A stretch of DNA of 64,000 nt from Clostridiales bacterium (lineage in GTDB: Bacteria > Bacillota > Clostridia > Oscillospirales > Acutalibacteraceae): positions 1-64,000 of the forward strand of contig DUNN01000029.1 of the NCBI GenBank assembly GCA_012839345.1. The letters are read 5' to 3'. Numbering within the stretch: the first letter of the stretch is position 1; each line of letters opens with the position of its first letter. The notes under the pieces were generated by a model. It was not told the DNA's origin and made no database searches. It saw nothing but the letters and a program-made list of their open reading frames with translations. Shown here piece by piece: positions 17,688 to 26,155 of this stretch. The position numbers and the translations under genes were made by a program.

Positions 17688-20066
17688 ATGTCGGAACAGG
17701 AATCCCAAAGACATTGGCGGGCGCTTGAGCTCGATAAAATTTTAAAACTGCTTGCGGAGCAAACCGCGTGCGACGATGCCGCGGAGCTTGCGCTGCATTT
17801 AACCCCGTCTACCTCGCTTTCCGAAGTGCAGCGGCTGCTGGGCGAAACGGATGAGGCACATACTCTGATGGCGCGCTTCGGCTCACCCTCTTTCGGTGGA
17901 CTGAGCAATGTGAGTAATTCCCTGCGCCGTGCGGAGGCGGGCGGCACCCTGACGATGGGGGAACTGCTGCGTGTGGCGGGCGTTCTGCGTACCCTGCGCG
18001 GAATTGTAGAATGGCGTTCCAAAAGCGAAGGAGTAAAAAGCATACTGGACTGGCGTTTTGAATCGCTGGTTCCGAATAAATATCTGGAAGACCGCATTAC
18101 CAGCGCGGTTCTTTCCGAGGAGGAGATGGCGGATAACGCCTCCCCGCGCCTTTCAGACATCCGTCGGAAAATCCGCGCCGCATCCACCCGCGCGCGCGAA
18201 CAGCTGGATAAAATGATCCATTCCCCCGTGTATCAGAAGTATCTGCAGGATCCGATTGTCACCCTGCGCGGGGGGCGCTTTGTGGTTCCTGTTAAGGCGG
18301 AGCACCGTGCGGAAGTTCCGGGCCTGGTACACGACACTTCGGCCAGCGGGGCGACCATTTTTGTGGAGCCAATGAGCGTGGTGGAAGCGAACAACCAGGT
18401 TAAAGTGCTGCTTTCTGAAGAGCAGAAGGAAATGGAGCGCATCCTGGCGGAGCTTTCTGCAGAAACGGGCAATTTTGCGGGAGGCATCATCAGCAGCTAT
18501 GAGGCGGCGGTGGAGCTGAACCTCATTTTTGCTAAGGCGAATCTCGGCTATAAAATGAAGGCCAGTTTGCCGCAGGTGAACGACCGGGGCGAAATATTAT
18601 TAAAAAAAGCACGTCATCCGCTGATTCCGGCGGATAAAGTTGTCCCGACGGACATAGAATTGGGTGTCGGGTTTGATACACTGGTCATTACCGGACCGAA
18701 CACGGGCGGTAAAACTGTAACGCTGAAAACGATCGGCCTGTTTACGCTGATGGCGGAATGCGGCCTGCTTCTTCCGGTGGCGGACAACAGTCGGATTTCC
18801 GTTTTTGATCGGGTTCTGGCCGATATTGGCGACGAACAGAGCATTGAACAATCCCTTTCCACTTTTTCCGCGCATATGACGAACATCATCCATGTGCTCG
18901 ATCAAGCAGGCAGCGCCAGCCTGGTGCTGTTGGATGAACTTGGCGCGGGTACCGACCCAGTGGAAGGCGCGGCGCTTGCTATGGCTATTCTGGAAGCGCT
19001 CCGGCAGAAGGGTGCAAAAATCGCCGCCACCACGCATTACGCGGAGCTTAAGGTATATGCACTGCAAACGACGGGTGTGGAAAACGCCTGCTGCGAATTC
19101 GACGTAACTACGCTGCGCCCCACCTATCGTCTGCTCATTGGTGTGCCGGGCCGTTCCAACGCATTTGCCATTTCCCGGCGGCTTGGCATGAGCGAGGAAA
19201 TTGTTGACCGCGCGAAGGAATTGGTTTCCGGGGAAGATGCCCGGTTTGAAGACGTGGTGCAGCGGCTGGAAACCAGCCGCCAAAGCCTGGAATCCGAACG
19301 CGCAAAAGCGGAGGAAGCAAGGCTGGAAGCCGCTCGTGCGAAGCGCGAGGCGCAGAAAATCCGGGATGAGATTCAGGCAAAGGCGGAACGGGAAATGGAA
19401 GAAGCACGCCGCCGCGCCGCCGAACTGGTGGCTCGCACACGCAGCCAGATCGACGTAATGCTGAATGAGATGGAAGAACTGAAAAAGCAGCAGAACAAGG
19501 CGCTTTCCAGTGAACAGAAGGCTAAGCTGAAAGCCGACCTGCGTGCTTTGGAGGATGCCGCCGACCCGGTTCATGCGAAAGAACAGGGGACTTATGTTTT
19601 GCCTCGCCCGCTTAAGGTGGGGGATACGGTCCTGATTTTCGACATTGATAAAAAAGCGACCGTGCTGAAGCTGCCGGAAGGCAATTCTAACACGGTGCTG
19701 GTGCAGGCGGGTATTATCCAGACCCGCGTACCGCTTTCCAACCTTCGTCTGGTGCAGGAAAAGCCGAAGCAGCAGCCGCGGCGCACCATCACCCGCAATG
19801 TCACCGGCAGGGCACAGGCCAAAGTGACGACCGAACTGGACCTGCGCGGGCAGAACACGGAGGAAGCCCTGATGAATGTGGATCGCTTTATTGATTCCGC
19901 GTTGCTGACCGGAGTCAATATGCTTACCATTATTCACGGCAAAGGCACCGGAACACTCCGCGCGGCGGTGCAGCAGCACCTGAAGCGCCACCCCAGTGTG
20001 GCAAGCTATCGGCTTGGAACATTCGGGGAGGGTGAGTCCGGCGTAACCATTGTGGAGCTGAAATAA
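17688..20066 (+). CDS. mutS2: MutS2 endonuclease/ribosome-rescue ATPase
   Basis: A 792-residue protein. It contains the MutS core without the mismatch-recognition domain, the ATPase with Walker A GPNTGGKTVTLK and Walker B LVLLDELGAGTDP, a long coiled coil (about 520-635) and a C-terminal Smr domain (LDLRGQNTEEA...IIHGKGTGTL). MutS2 limits recombination and in Bacillus also splits collided ribosomes. I chose the ATG at 17688, preceded by AAGGATGA, rather than the upstream TTG. All motifs are intact. Confidence 0.93.
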   Translation: MSEQESQRHWRALELDKILKLLAEQTACDDAAELALHLTPSTSLSEVQRLLGETDEAHTLMARFGSPSFGGLSNVSNSLRRAEAGGTLTMGELLRVAGVLRTLRGIVEWRSKSEGVKSILDWRFESLVPNKYLEDRITSAVLSEEEMADNASPRLSDIRRKIRAASTRAREQLDKMIHSPVYQKYLQDPIVTLRGGRFVVPVKAEHRAEVPGLVHDTSASGATIFVEPMSVVEANNQVKVLLSEEQKEMERILAELSAETGNFAGGIISSYEAAVELNLIFAKANLGYKMKASLPQVNDRGEILLKKARHPLIPADKVVPTDIELGVGFDTLVITGPNTGGKTVTLKTIGLFTLMAECGLLLPVADNSRISVFDRVLADIGDEQSIEQSLSTFSAHMTNIIHVLDQAGSASLVLLDELGAGTDPVEGAALAMAILEALRQKGAKIAATTHYAELKVYALQTTGVENACCEFDVTTLRPTYRLLIGVPGRSNAFAISRRLGMSEEIVDRAKELVSGEDARFEDVVQRLETSRQSLESERAKAEEARLEAARAKREAQKIRDEIQAKAEREMEEARRRAAELVARTRSQIDVMLNEMEELKKQQNKALSSEQKAKLKADLRALEDAADPVHAKEQGTYVLPRPLKVGDTVLIFDIDKKATVLKLPEGNSNTVLVQAGIIQTRVPLSNLRLVQEKPKQQPRRTITRNVTGRAQAKVTTELDLRGQNTEEALMNVDRFIDSALLTGVNMLTIIHGKGTGTLRAAVQQHLKRHPSVASYRLGTFGEGESGVTIVELK

Positions 20067-20268
20067 AAAGTTTTGGTTTCATCAGAAAATCAATACGGAT
20101 AATACCATCAAAACGGGCATATCATTTTTTATGGATACGTGGATCGGTCCGCCACGGGCGCCCCACGGCATGGAAGGGCTGCCCGGCAGGCGGAATCCGT
20201 GTTCCCCTAAGCATTCCAAAATCTTTTTGAACGGGAGCACGCTCCCGTAACATATGGGAGGCGGCTTC

Positions 20269-20940
20269 ATGCTTCGTATGGTGGAAGAGCCACGGAAGAA
20301 GAAACGTCCGTGGCTGATTGTGCTTTCGGTTCTTGTCGGTCTGTTTGCCTTGCTGGGTATTTTTGCGCTGCTGGCGCTGAACGACCCCGGCCGTGATTCC
20401 GTTCCGGCCAATCCGGATTCGGGAACTGTGCTGACCAAGCTGGGCGCGGCCGCGCTGAATAAGGAACCCGCTCAAATCAGCGAACAGGAGCTGAACGGCT
20501 TTCTTTCCGCAAGCTACAAAACTATGCCGCCGCAGTGCAAAATTCAGCCGGACAACACGCTGGAACTCTATATGCCCGTAAATTACAAAGGAATTCGCGT
20601 TGGCGTAACCGCGCATGGGAGCGCTGCGTTTGACCTTTCCCGGCAGCAGCTGGCTTTGAAATTCAGCTCGGTTCGCATCGGCAGGCTTCCTGTACCCACG
20701 GCCTTTGCACTGAATTTGGCAAAGGATTATCTTCCCGATGGCTTTTTCGTGGAAGACGATTTGGTGTATCTGGATACTTCCGCGGCAATGGGTGGGGATT
20801 ATAGCAGCTTTACGGGAATTCAGATTACCGGTATGGAAATTTTTGACCAAAAACTGATAGTCAGTGTAGCGGGGGACCCGAATAAATTCAAGGAATTTAT
20901 TGTGCAGTCGCTTCCCGACCTGCTGAAGTTATTTCAATAA
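20269..20940 (+). CDS. YpmS/DUF2140-like membrane-anchored protein
   Basis: A 223-residue protein with a basic N-terminus, one membrane helix (around residues 14-36) and an extracytoplasmic domain. The segments TLELYMPVNYKGIRVGVTAHGSAAFD...LALKFSSVRIGRLPVP resemble the YpmS (DUF2140) family. I chose the ATG at 20269 because GGGAGGCGG stands just before it; an ATG five codons earlier overlaps that site. The gene is followed directly by a terminator. Function is unknown. Confidence 0.6.
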   Translation: MLRMVEEPRKKKRPWLIVLSVLVGLFALLGIFALLALNDPGRDSVPANPDSGTVLTKLGAAALNKEPAQISEQELNGFLSASYKTMPPQCKIQPDNTLELYMPVNYKGIRVGVTAHGSAAFDLSRQQLALKFSSVRIGRLPVPTAFALNLAKDYLPDGFFVEDDLVYLDTSAAMGGDYSSFTGIQITGMEIFDQKLIVSVAGDPNKFKEFIVQSLPDLLKLFQ

Positions 20941-20971
20941 GCTGTAAATTTCCATGAAAAATTTTATGGAG

Positions 20972-21003
20972 AGGCCGTTGTCTCTTGACAAACGGCCTTT
21001 TTT
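20972..21003 (+). terminator. Intrinsic terminator after the YpmS-like gene
   Basis: Stem AGGCCGTT (20972-20979) with AACGGCCT (20991-20998), 11-base loop, then a run of T to 21003. The loop contains the -35 box of the next promoter. Confidence 0.85.
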
Positions 21004-21013
21004 ATTGTATAAT
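20985..21013 (+). promoter_or_regulatory. Full-consensus SigA promoter for ylxM-ffh
   Basis: TTGACA (20985-20990), exactly 17 bases, TATAAT (21008-21013): a perfect match to the vegetative consensus. The -35 box lies in the loop, and the spacer covers the 3' arm, of the preceding terminator. Confidence 0.85.
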
Positions 21014-21063
21014 TCATAGCTGTAAAGCAAATCACTTTACACTCTTTCAGCGGGGGTGTGCAC

Positions 21064-21426
21064 GTGGCAAAGAATCTTGAGATCTCTTTTCTGCTCGATT
21101 TTTACGGCGACATGCTGACTGAAAAGCAGCGTGAAGTGATTGAGTATTATTACAATGATGACCTTTCCCTTTCGGAAATTGCGGACAACGAGGGAATAAC
21201 CCGCCAGGGTGTGCGCGACTCCATTAAGCGTGCGGAAACGCAGCTGCTGGAAATGGAAGCACGCCTCGGCCTTGTGAAGCGCTTCCGTGAAATGCGGAAC
21301 GGTCTGGAAGAGATTATGGACGCCGCAAACCAGATTCGGCAGATTAATCAGCACTCTGTCAATTCACGCGACCTGGAGCTTCAGTCCGGGCGGATCCTTG
21401 AAATTGCAGAGAAGCTTTGTGAATAA
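21064..21426 (+). CDS. ylxM: YlxM-like helix-turn-helix protein of the SRP operon
   Basis: A 120-residue protein (MAKNLEISFLLDFYGDMLTEKQREVIEYYYNDDLS...) with a sigma-region-4-like helix-turn-helix (LSLSEIADNEGITRQGVRDSIKRAE). YlxM is always next to ffh in Firmicutes and stimulates SRP GTPase activity in some species. The GTG at 21064 agrees with the family start; a second in-frame GTG two codons earlier is possible. GGGGGTG precedes it. Confidence 0.88.
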   Translation: MAKNLEISFLLDFYGDMLTEKQREVIEYYYNDDLSLSEIADNEGITRQGVRDSIKRAETQLLEMEARLGLVKRFREMRNGLEEIMDAANQIRQINQHSVNSRDLELQSGRILEIAEKLCE

Positions 21427-21458
21427 ACCCATTAATTCAAATCAAAGGAGGAACCGCA

Positions 21459-22787
21459 TTGGCGTTTGAAGGCCTTGCCGACAAGCTGAACGCCGCGTTT
21501 AAGCGGCTGAAATCCAAGGGAAAATTAACGGAAGCCGACGTCAAGGAGGCAATGCGGGAAGTCCGCCTTGCTCTTCTGGAAGCGGATGTAAACTATAAAG
21601 TCGCGAAAGATTTCACCAACCGAGTGAGCGAGCGTGCCGTGGGTTCCGAGGTTATGGAAAGCTTGACCCCTGCCCAAATGGTTGTTAAAATCGTCAACGA
21701 AGAGCTGACCTCTTTAATGGGCGGCAGCAACGCGCGGCTGAACAGCCCTTCTTCCCCGCCAACAATTATCATGCTGTGCGGCCTGCAGGGCGCCGGTAAA
21801 ACGACCCACGCTGGCAAACTGGCGCTCATGCTGAAAAAGCAGGGGCACCGTCCTCTGTTGGTGGCGGGCGATATTTACCGCCCGGCGGCTATTAAACAGC
21901 TGCAGGTTGTAGGCTCTAAAGCCGGGGTCCCGGTTTTTGAAATGGGCAAGGAAGACCCGGTGAAGATCGCAAAGGCTGCGGTTGCCCATGCAAAAGATTA
22001 CGGAAACGACATGGTGCTGATCGATACGGCAGGTCGTCTGCAGATCGACGAAGTGCTCATGGATGAGTTAAAGAATATCAAAAATACGGTGCACCCGCAT
22101 GAAATTCTGCTGGTGGTTGACGCGATGACCGGTCAGGAAGCCGTCAATGTGGCCAAGTCCTTTGACGAACTGCTGGATATCACCGGCGTGATTCTCACCA
22201 AGCTGGATGGCGACACCCGCGGCGGCGCGGCGCTTTCCGTCCGCGCGGTAACGGGCAAGCCGATTAAGTTTGCCGGTACGGGCGAAAAGCTGGAAGACCT
22301 GGAAGTGTTCCACCCGGACCGCATGGCGTCCCGTATCCTTGGCATGGGTGATGTTCTGACCCTGATTGAGGAAGCTCAGAACAAAATCGACCGCAAGGCG
22401 GCCGAACAAACCGCCCGCAAGATGTTGGAAAACAAGCTGGATTTCAACGATATGCTGGACCAGTTTGAACAAATCAAGAAAATGGGGCCGCTGAAAAAGG
22501 TTCTTTCCAAGTTCCCAGGAATGGATAAACAGCTCCAGGATGTTGACATCGACGATCGTATTATGGACCGCACCGAAGCCATGATCCTTTCCATGACGCC
22601 GGAGGAGCGGGAAAAGCCTTCGCTGATTAACCCGTCGCGCAAGCGCCGGATTGCCGCGGGAAGCGGAATGAAAGTGGAGGATGTAAACCGTCTACTGAAG
22701 CAGCTGGAACAGACCCAGAAAATGATGAAACAGCTGAAAGGCATGGGCAAGCGTCGTTTCCGTGGAATGGGAATGCCGCCATTCTAA
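21459..22787 (+). CDS. ffh: Signal recognition particle protein Ffh
   Basis: A 442-residue SRP54-type GTPase. N domain to about residue 85; G domain with GLQGAGKTTHAGKLA, DTAGRLQ, TKLDGDTRGGAAL; M domain from about 300, ending in a methionine-rich, basic tail (KQLKGMGKRRFRGMG). It binds signal peptides and the 4.5S-like RNA at the ribosome. It starts on TTG preceded by AAAGGAGG at 7-8 bases. The order ylxM-ffh-rpsP-khpA-rimM-trmD is conserved. Confidence 0.95.
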   Translation: MAFEGLADKLNAAFKRLKSKGKLTEADVKEAMREVRLALLEADVNYKVAKDFTNRVSERAVGSEVMESLTPAQMVVKIVNEELTSLMGGSNARLNSPSSPPTIIMLCGLQGAGKTTHAGKLALMLKKQGHRPLLVAGDIYRPAAIKQLQVVGSKAGVPVFEMGKEDPVKIAKAAVAHAKDYGNDMVLIDTAGRLQIDEVLMDELKNIKNTVHPHEILLVVDAMTGQEAVNVAKSFDELLDITGVILTKLDGDTRGGAALSVRAVTGKPIKFAGTGEKLEDLEVFHPDRMASRILGMGDVLTLIEEAQNKIDRKAAEQTARKMLENKLDFNDMLDQFEQIKKMGPLKKVLSKFPGMDKQLQDVDIDDRIMDRTEAMILSMTPEEREKPSLINPSRKRRIAAGSGMKVEDVNRLLKQLEQTQKMMKQLKGMGKRRFRGMGMPPF

Positions 22788-22901
22788 GTGGTAAAAAGCA
22801 ATACAAATGGTATATTTTAAGTGAATTCATCCAATAAGGATACTCCTTTTGGTGAAGATAGGGGAAATTCCCCGATTAATTCGTGGAGGTGAACATTAAT
22901 T

Positions 22902-23144
22902 ATGGCAGTAAAGATCAGATTGCGCAGAATGGGCGCCAAGAAGGCTCCTTTCTATCGTATAGTTGTCGCCGATTCCCGTTTTCCGCGTGACGGCCGTTTC
23001 ATTGAAGAAATCGGCTATTACAACCCGCTGGAAGAGCCTTCTGTTGTGAAGGTAGACGCCGAAAAGGCAAAGAAATGGATTGCGAACGGAGCACAGCCGA
23101 CCGATACCGTGAAGGCTTTGTTGAAGAAACAAGGCGTTCTGTAA
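22902..23144 (+). CDS. rpsP: 30S ribosomal protein S16
   Basis: 80 residues with the S16 core [26 protein letters not shown] and [13 protein letters not shown] small early-binding protein of the 30S subunit. Ribosome site GGAGGTGA stands 10 bases before the ATG. It is placed between ffh and khpA as in other Firmicutes. Confidence 0.95.
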   Translation: MAVKIRLRRMGAKKAPFYRIVVADSRFPRDGRFIEEIGYYNPLEEPSVVKVDAEKAKKWIANGAQPTDTVKALLKKQGVL

Positions 23145-23159
23145 AGCGGAGGATGCACC

Positions 23160-23393
23160 ATGAAAGAACTGCTCATAGCGATTGCTCAGGGTCTTGTGGA
23201 AGAACCGTCCGCCGTTTCGGTGGACGTGGATGAGCCCGATGAAACTGGAACGGTCGTGTATCACCTCCATGTGGCAGAAAACGACATGGGTCGTGTGATT
23301 GGCAAGCAGGGCCGCATTGCGAGAGCGATTCGTATCGTTATGCGTGCGGCGGCAACTCGTGCCGACCAAAAAATTTCAGTGGAAATTGACTGA
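23160..23393 (+). CDS. khpA: KH-domain RNA-binding protein KhpA (YlqC)
   Basis: 77 residues with a single KH domain: the GRVIGKQGRIARAIR loop binds RNA. KhpA works with KhpB (Jag/EloR) in small-RNA binding and cell elongation in some Firmicutes. GCGGAGGATG lies just upstream. It is 15 bases after rpsP and ends before a pair of terminators. Confidence 0.9.
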   Translation: MKELLIAIAQGLVEEPSAVSVDVDEPDETGTVVYHLHVAENDMGRVIGKQGRIARAIRIVMRAAATRADQKISVEID

Positions 23394-23405
23394 TCGCGAA
23401 ACCGG

Positions 23406-23489
23406 AAGGTGCTGTGAAATGAATGATGATTCATTTTGCAGCACCTTTTTCAAAATGCTTGTGGGCCAATTGGAAAGGCCCACATTTTT
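23406..23489 (+). terminator. Two tandem terminators after khpA
   Basis: The first hairpin (23406-23447) has a 19-bp stem including two G-U pairs and ends in TTTTT; the second (GTGGGCC 23461-23467 with GGCCCAC 23477-23483) is followed by TTTTTC. They separate rpsP-khpA from rimM-trmD, which are often one operon elsewhere. Confidence 0.85.
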
Positions 23490-23617
23490 CATTCTTTGTT
23501 AGCAACCACCGGCGGGCGTTTTGAAAATTGCTTTTGCCGGTTGTTCGTCAGGCTATTTTGCAACCACCCGTAAAAACGGGATTATGCCGCCGCGGCGGCG
23601 AAAATCAGGAGGACGGT

Positions 23618-24133
23618 ATGCTGAATCAATATTTGGAAGCGGGAAAAATCGTTGGCACCCACGGCGTCAAGGGGGAAATCCGCGTGCAGCCATGGTGCGA
23701 TTCCGCGGAATTTTTACTTCCGCTGAAAACAATGTATTTTGACCGGGGCGCTCAAAAGCTGGAGGTCGTTTCTTCCCGTGTTCACAAATCGCTTCTGCTG
23801 CTCCGGCTGAAAGGCATTGACTCAGTGGAACAGGCGGATACTCTGCGCGGAAAAATCCTGTACCTGAACCGTTCAGACGTGCAACTGGAGGAAGGCCGCT
23901 ATTTTATGCAGGATTTGATCGGGATGGATGTTTATAATGCCGATAATTTTATTTATTACGGTAAGCTGACAGAAATTATGAGAACCGGCGCAAATGACGT
24001 TTATCAGATTACTTCGGAAAGCAGTAAAAATTATCTGATTCCCGCCATACCGAGCGTTATCATAAATGTTAATCTTGAGGACAATAAAATGTTGATTCGG
24101 CCAATTCGGGGGATTTTTGACGATGAGGATTGA
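23618..24133 (+). CDS. rimM: 16S rRNA processing factor RimM
   Basis: 171 residues. The N-terminal RimM barrel (GKIVGTHGVKGEIRVQPWCD) and C-terminal PRC barrel (MQDLIGMDVY...YLIPAIPSVI) are clear. It assists maturation of the 30S head. Start ATG at 23618 follows AGGAGG by 6 bases; upstream in-frame codons lack a ribosome site. It overlaps trmD by 11 bases. Confidence 0.93.
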   Translation: MLNQYLEAGKIVGTHGVKGEIRVQPWCDSAEFLLPLKTMYFDRGAQKLEVVSSRVHKSLLLLRLKGIDSVEQADTLRGKILYLNRSDVQLEEGRYFMQDLIGMDVYNADNFIYYGKLTEIMRTGANDVYQITSESSKNYLIPAIPSVIINVNLEDNKMLIRPIRGIFDDED

Positions 24134-24878
24134 TTTTGTCACGCTTTTCCCGGAAATGTGCGAAGCCGTTATGGCGGAAAGCATTATTGGACGAGCCCGT
24201 AAAAAAGGTGTTCTGCAGGTATATTGCCATCAAATTCGCGACTTTGCAAACAACAAGCATAACCGTGTGGATGACAGCCCGTTCGGCGGCGGCATGGGGA
24301 TGCTGCTGATGGCGGAGCCGATTGCGCTGTGCCTGGAGGATGTCATCCGTCAGGTCGGTAAAAAGCCGCATATTGTTTATCTTTCCCCGCAGGGTAATAC
24401 TTTGACCCAGAAGCATGTGAAAGAACTTGCCGGGTATGAAAATTTGACGCTCCTCTGTGGCCATTACGAGGGAATCGACGAACGCGTTTTAGAAGAATTT
24501 GTGGACGAAGAAATTTCGATTGGGGACTATGTGGTGACCGGCGGTGAACTGCCCGCGCTGGTGCTGGCGGATTCGGTTAGTCGCATGATCGACGGGGTGT
24601 TGTCCGCCCCGGAGTGCTTTGAGGAAGAGAGCCATTTTAACGGTCTGCTGGAATACCCGCAGTACACCCGTCCTGCGGACTGGCGGGGAAAGCAGGTGCC
24701 CGAAGTGCTGGTTTCGGGGCATCATGAAAACGTCCGCAAGTGGCGCCACGAACAGTCACTGCTTCGTACGGCGCAAAAAAGGCCGGAACTTCTGAAATGC
24801 GCTGATTTGACACAGCAGGACCGCGAATTTCTCGAAAAACTGGAAAAATCCAGGGAAAATGCCGAAGATGAATGCTGA
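24123..24878 (+). CDS. trmD: tRNA (guanine-37 N1)-methyltransferase TrmD
   Basis: 251 residues, SPOUT-class enzyme with a knotted S-adenosylmethionine site: GGGMGMLL, YLSPQG, LLCGHYEGIDERV, SIGDYVVTGGELPAL. It methylates G37 next to the anticodon and prevents frameshifting. The ATG at 24123 lies within the end of rimM, so translation is coupled. Length and motifs are normal. Confidence 0.95.
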   Translation: MRIDFVTLFPEMCEAVMAESIIGRARKKGVLQVYCHQIRDFANNKHNRVDDSPFGGGMGMLLMAEPIALCLEDVIRQVGKKPHIVYLSPQGNTLTQKHVKELAGYENLTLLCGHYEGIDERVLEEFVDEEISIGDYVVTGGELPALVLADSVSRMIDGVLSAPECFEEESHFNGLLEYPQYTRPADWRGKQVPEVLVSGHHENVRKWRHEQSLLRTAQKRPELLKCADLTQQDREFLEKLEKSRENAEDEC

Positions 24879-25009
24879 AAAAAGCCTTGTCTCCGTCAAT
24901 TCATATGGCAGACAAAACAAAAGTTTTCAACAATAATAGCATGTTGCACAAATAACGGCATAACATAAAACCGTGTCTTCGGTTATCAATCCAAAGTTTT
25001 TCAATTTAG

Positions 25010-25037
25010 TTGACGGCTTTTCAGGATGTGTTATAAT
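25010..25037 (+). promoter_or_regulatory. SigA-type promoter of the HPr gene
   Basis: TTGACG (25010-25015), 16 bases, TATAAT (25032-25037); the leader to the ATG is about 85 bases. The rest of the 24,879-25,126 gap shows nothing else I can name. Confidence 0.75.
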
Positions 25038-25126
25038 TATTTTAAACTATTACAGTATCGATCTTAAGTTTGCTTGTACTTGTATATGATCTTGTAAGTT
25101 ATCTTTTTGCATAGGAGGGAATCGAA

Positions 25127-25390
25127 ATGTGTGTGAAGGAAGTCCTTGTTCAGAATCAGGTTGGGCTCCATGCTCGTCCAGCTACATTTTTTATCCAGAA
25201 AGCGAACGAGTTTAAATCTTCCATCTGGGTGGAAAAAGAAGAAAGACGTGTCAACGCAAAAAGCTTGCTGGGTGTTTTGTCACTTGGAATTGTCGGCGGG
25301 ACGACCATCCGTATTATTGCGGACGGTACCGATGAAGAAGAAGCTGTAAACAGTCTTGTGGAACTGGTTCAGTCCGGTTTTGCTGAATAA
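25127..25390 (+). CDS. HPr-type phosphocarrier protein
   Basis: 87 residues, HPr fold. His15 in VGLHARPA is the phosphotransfer residue and Ser46 in NAKSLLGVLSLGI is the regulatory HPr-kinase site, so it can serve both sugar transport and, with CcpA, carbon control. It is monocistronic with its own promoter, AGGAGGG ribosome site and a strong terminator. No enzyme I gene is adjacent. Confidence 0.9.
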   Translation: MCVKEVLVQNQVGLHARPATFFIQKANEFKSSIWVEKEERRVNAKSLLGVLSLGIVGGTTIRIIADGTDEEEAVNSLVELVQSGFAE

Positions 25391-25401
25391 TCTGTTTCAA
25401 G

Positions 25402-25432
25402 AAAAAGCACCGCTCAATCGGCGGTGCTTTTT
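25402..25432. terminator. Bidirectional terminator after the HPr gene
   Basis: Stem AAAAAGCACCGC (25402-25413) with GCGGTGCTTTTT (25421-25432), 7-base loop; the A and T runs let it serve the convergent minus-strand gene as well. Confidence 0.85.
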
Positions 25433-25467
25433 GTATTCCCTGGAAAACGGTGAAATCCAAACCTGCG

Positions 25468-25851
25468 CTACTCCACAATTTCCACGCGGTTTCCGTCCGG
25501 GTCCGCCACACAGCTTTCGTAATACCCGTCGCCGGTGACGCGTGGGGCGCTTAAAATTTGGTATCCGTCGCAGGCGAGCTGTTCGGTCAGCTCATTCACT
25601 TTTTCTTTGCTTCCCACTTGAAAGGCCAGATGTGCCCATCCGGTATGCGGAGCGGACTGCCGCTCTTCCTGCAGCAGGGGCTGCGTCATAATTTCAAGAC
25701 GGGTATTGTCACCGAAACTTAGAAAATATGTTTCCAGCCCAGTTTTTAAATTTTGATATTTTGGACCGGCGACCGCGCCAAAGTACGTTTCATAAAAATT
25801 CCGGATTATTTCTAGGTCTGTGGTAAAAAGCGCGACGTGACTAATTTTCAT
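25468..25851 (-). CDS. VOC family (glyoxalase/bleomycin-resistance fold) protein
   Basis: 127 residues, one VOC domain made of two beta-alpha-beta-beta-beta modules: KISHVALFTTDLEIIRNFYETYFG and WAHLAFQVGSKEKVNEL, ending YYESCVADPDGNRVEIVE. Metal-binding positions include His (residue 5), a Glu in the middle (LEIM), His (AHLAF) and the final Glu (VEIVE), as in lactoylglutathione lyase-like members. The substrate is unknown. The ATG at 25851 has GGAGG 7 bases before it. Confidence 0.8.
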   Translation of the reverse strand: MKISHVALFTTDLEIIRNFYETYFGAVAGPKYQNLKTGLETYFLSFGDNTRLEIMTQPLLQEERQSAPHTGWAHLAFQVGSKEKVNELTEQLACDGYQILSAPRVTGDGYYESCVADPDGNRVEIVE

Positions 25852-26155
25852 GCAGTTTCCTCCCAAATAAAAGCTTTGCTATAATATATGGTGTTTTTGC
25901 GAAAATTCAGCCTGATTTACTTTATGTTATTTTCTCTTGCCCCCATTGTGGACGGAAAGTCCAGTTTCCCGGCGAAACGGCCTGTTTATGAAGTCTGCCC
26001 CGGGTAATGAAATATGAATTTTACTCTTTTCTATTTTATCATATCATATATGGAAATTACTGTCTAAATTCGTATAATTTTTGATAAAGGAAAGACCTAG
26101 GAAGAACGTTCCGAAGGGATTCCTTCAAAAGTATTTTGCAATCAAGGAGGTTCCC

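Noticed and set aside
18600-19991. 463-codon minus-strand ORF opposite mutS2
   Set aside because: It is a shadow of the GC-rich mutS2 codons; the plus-strand frame has all MutS2 motifs.
20100-20253. 39-codon ORF between mutS2 and the YpmS-like gene
   Set aside because: Starts at ATG 20,131 without a ribosome site; proline-rich chance composition.
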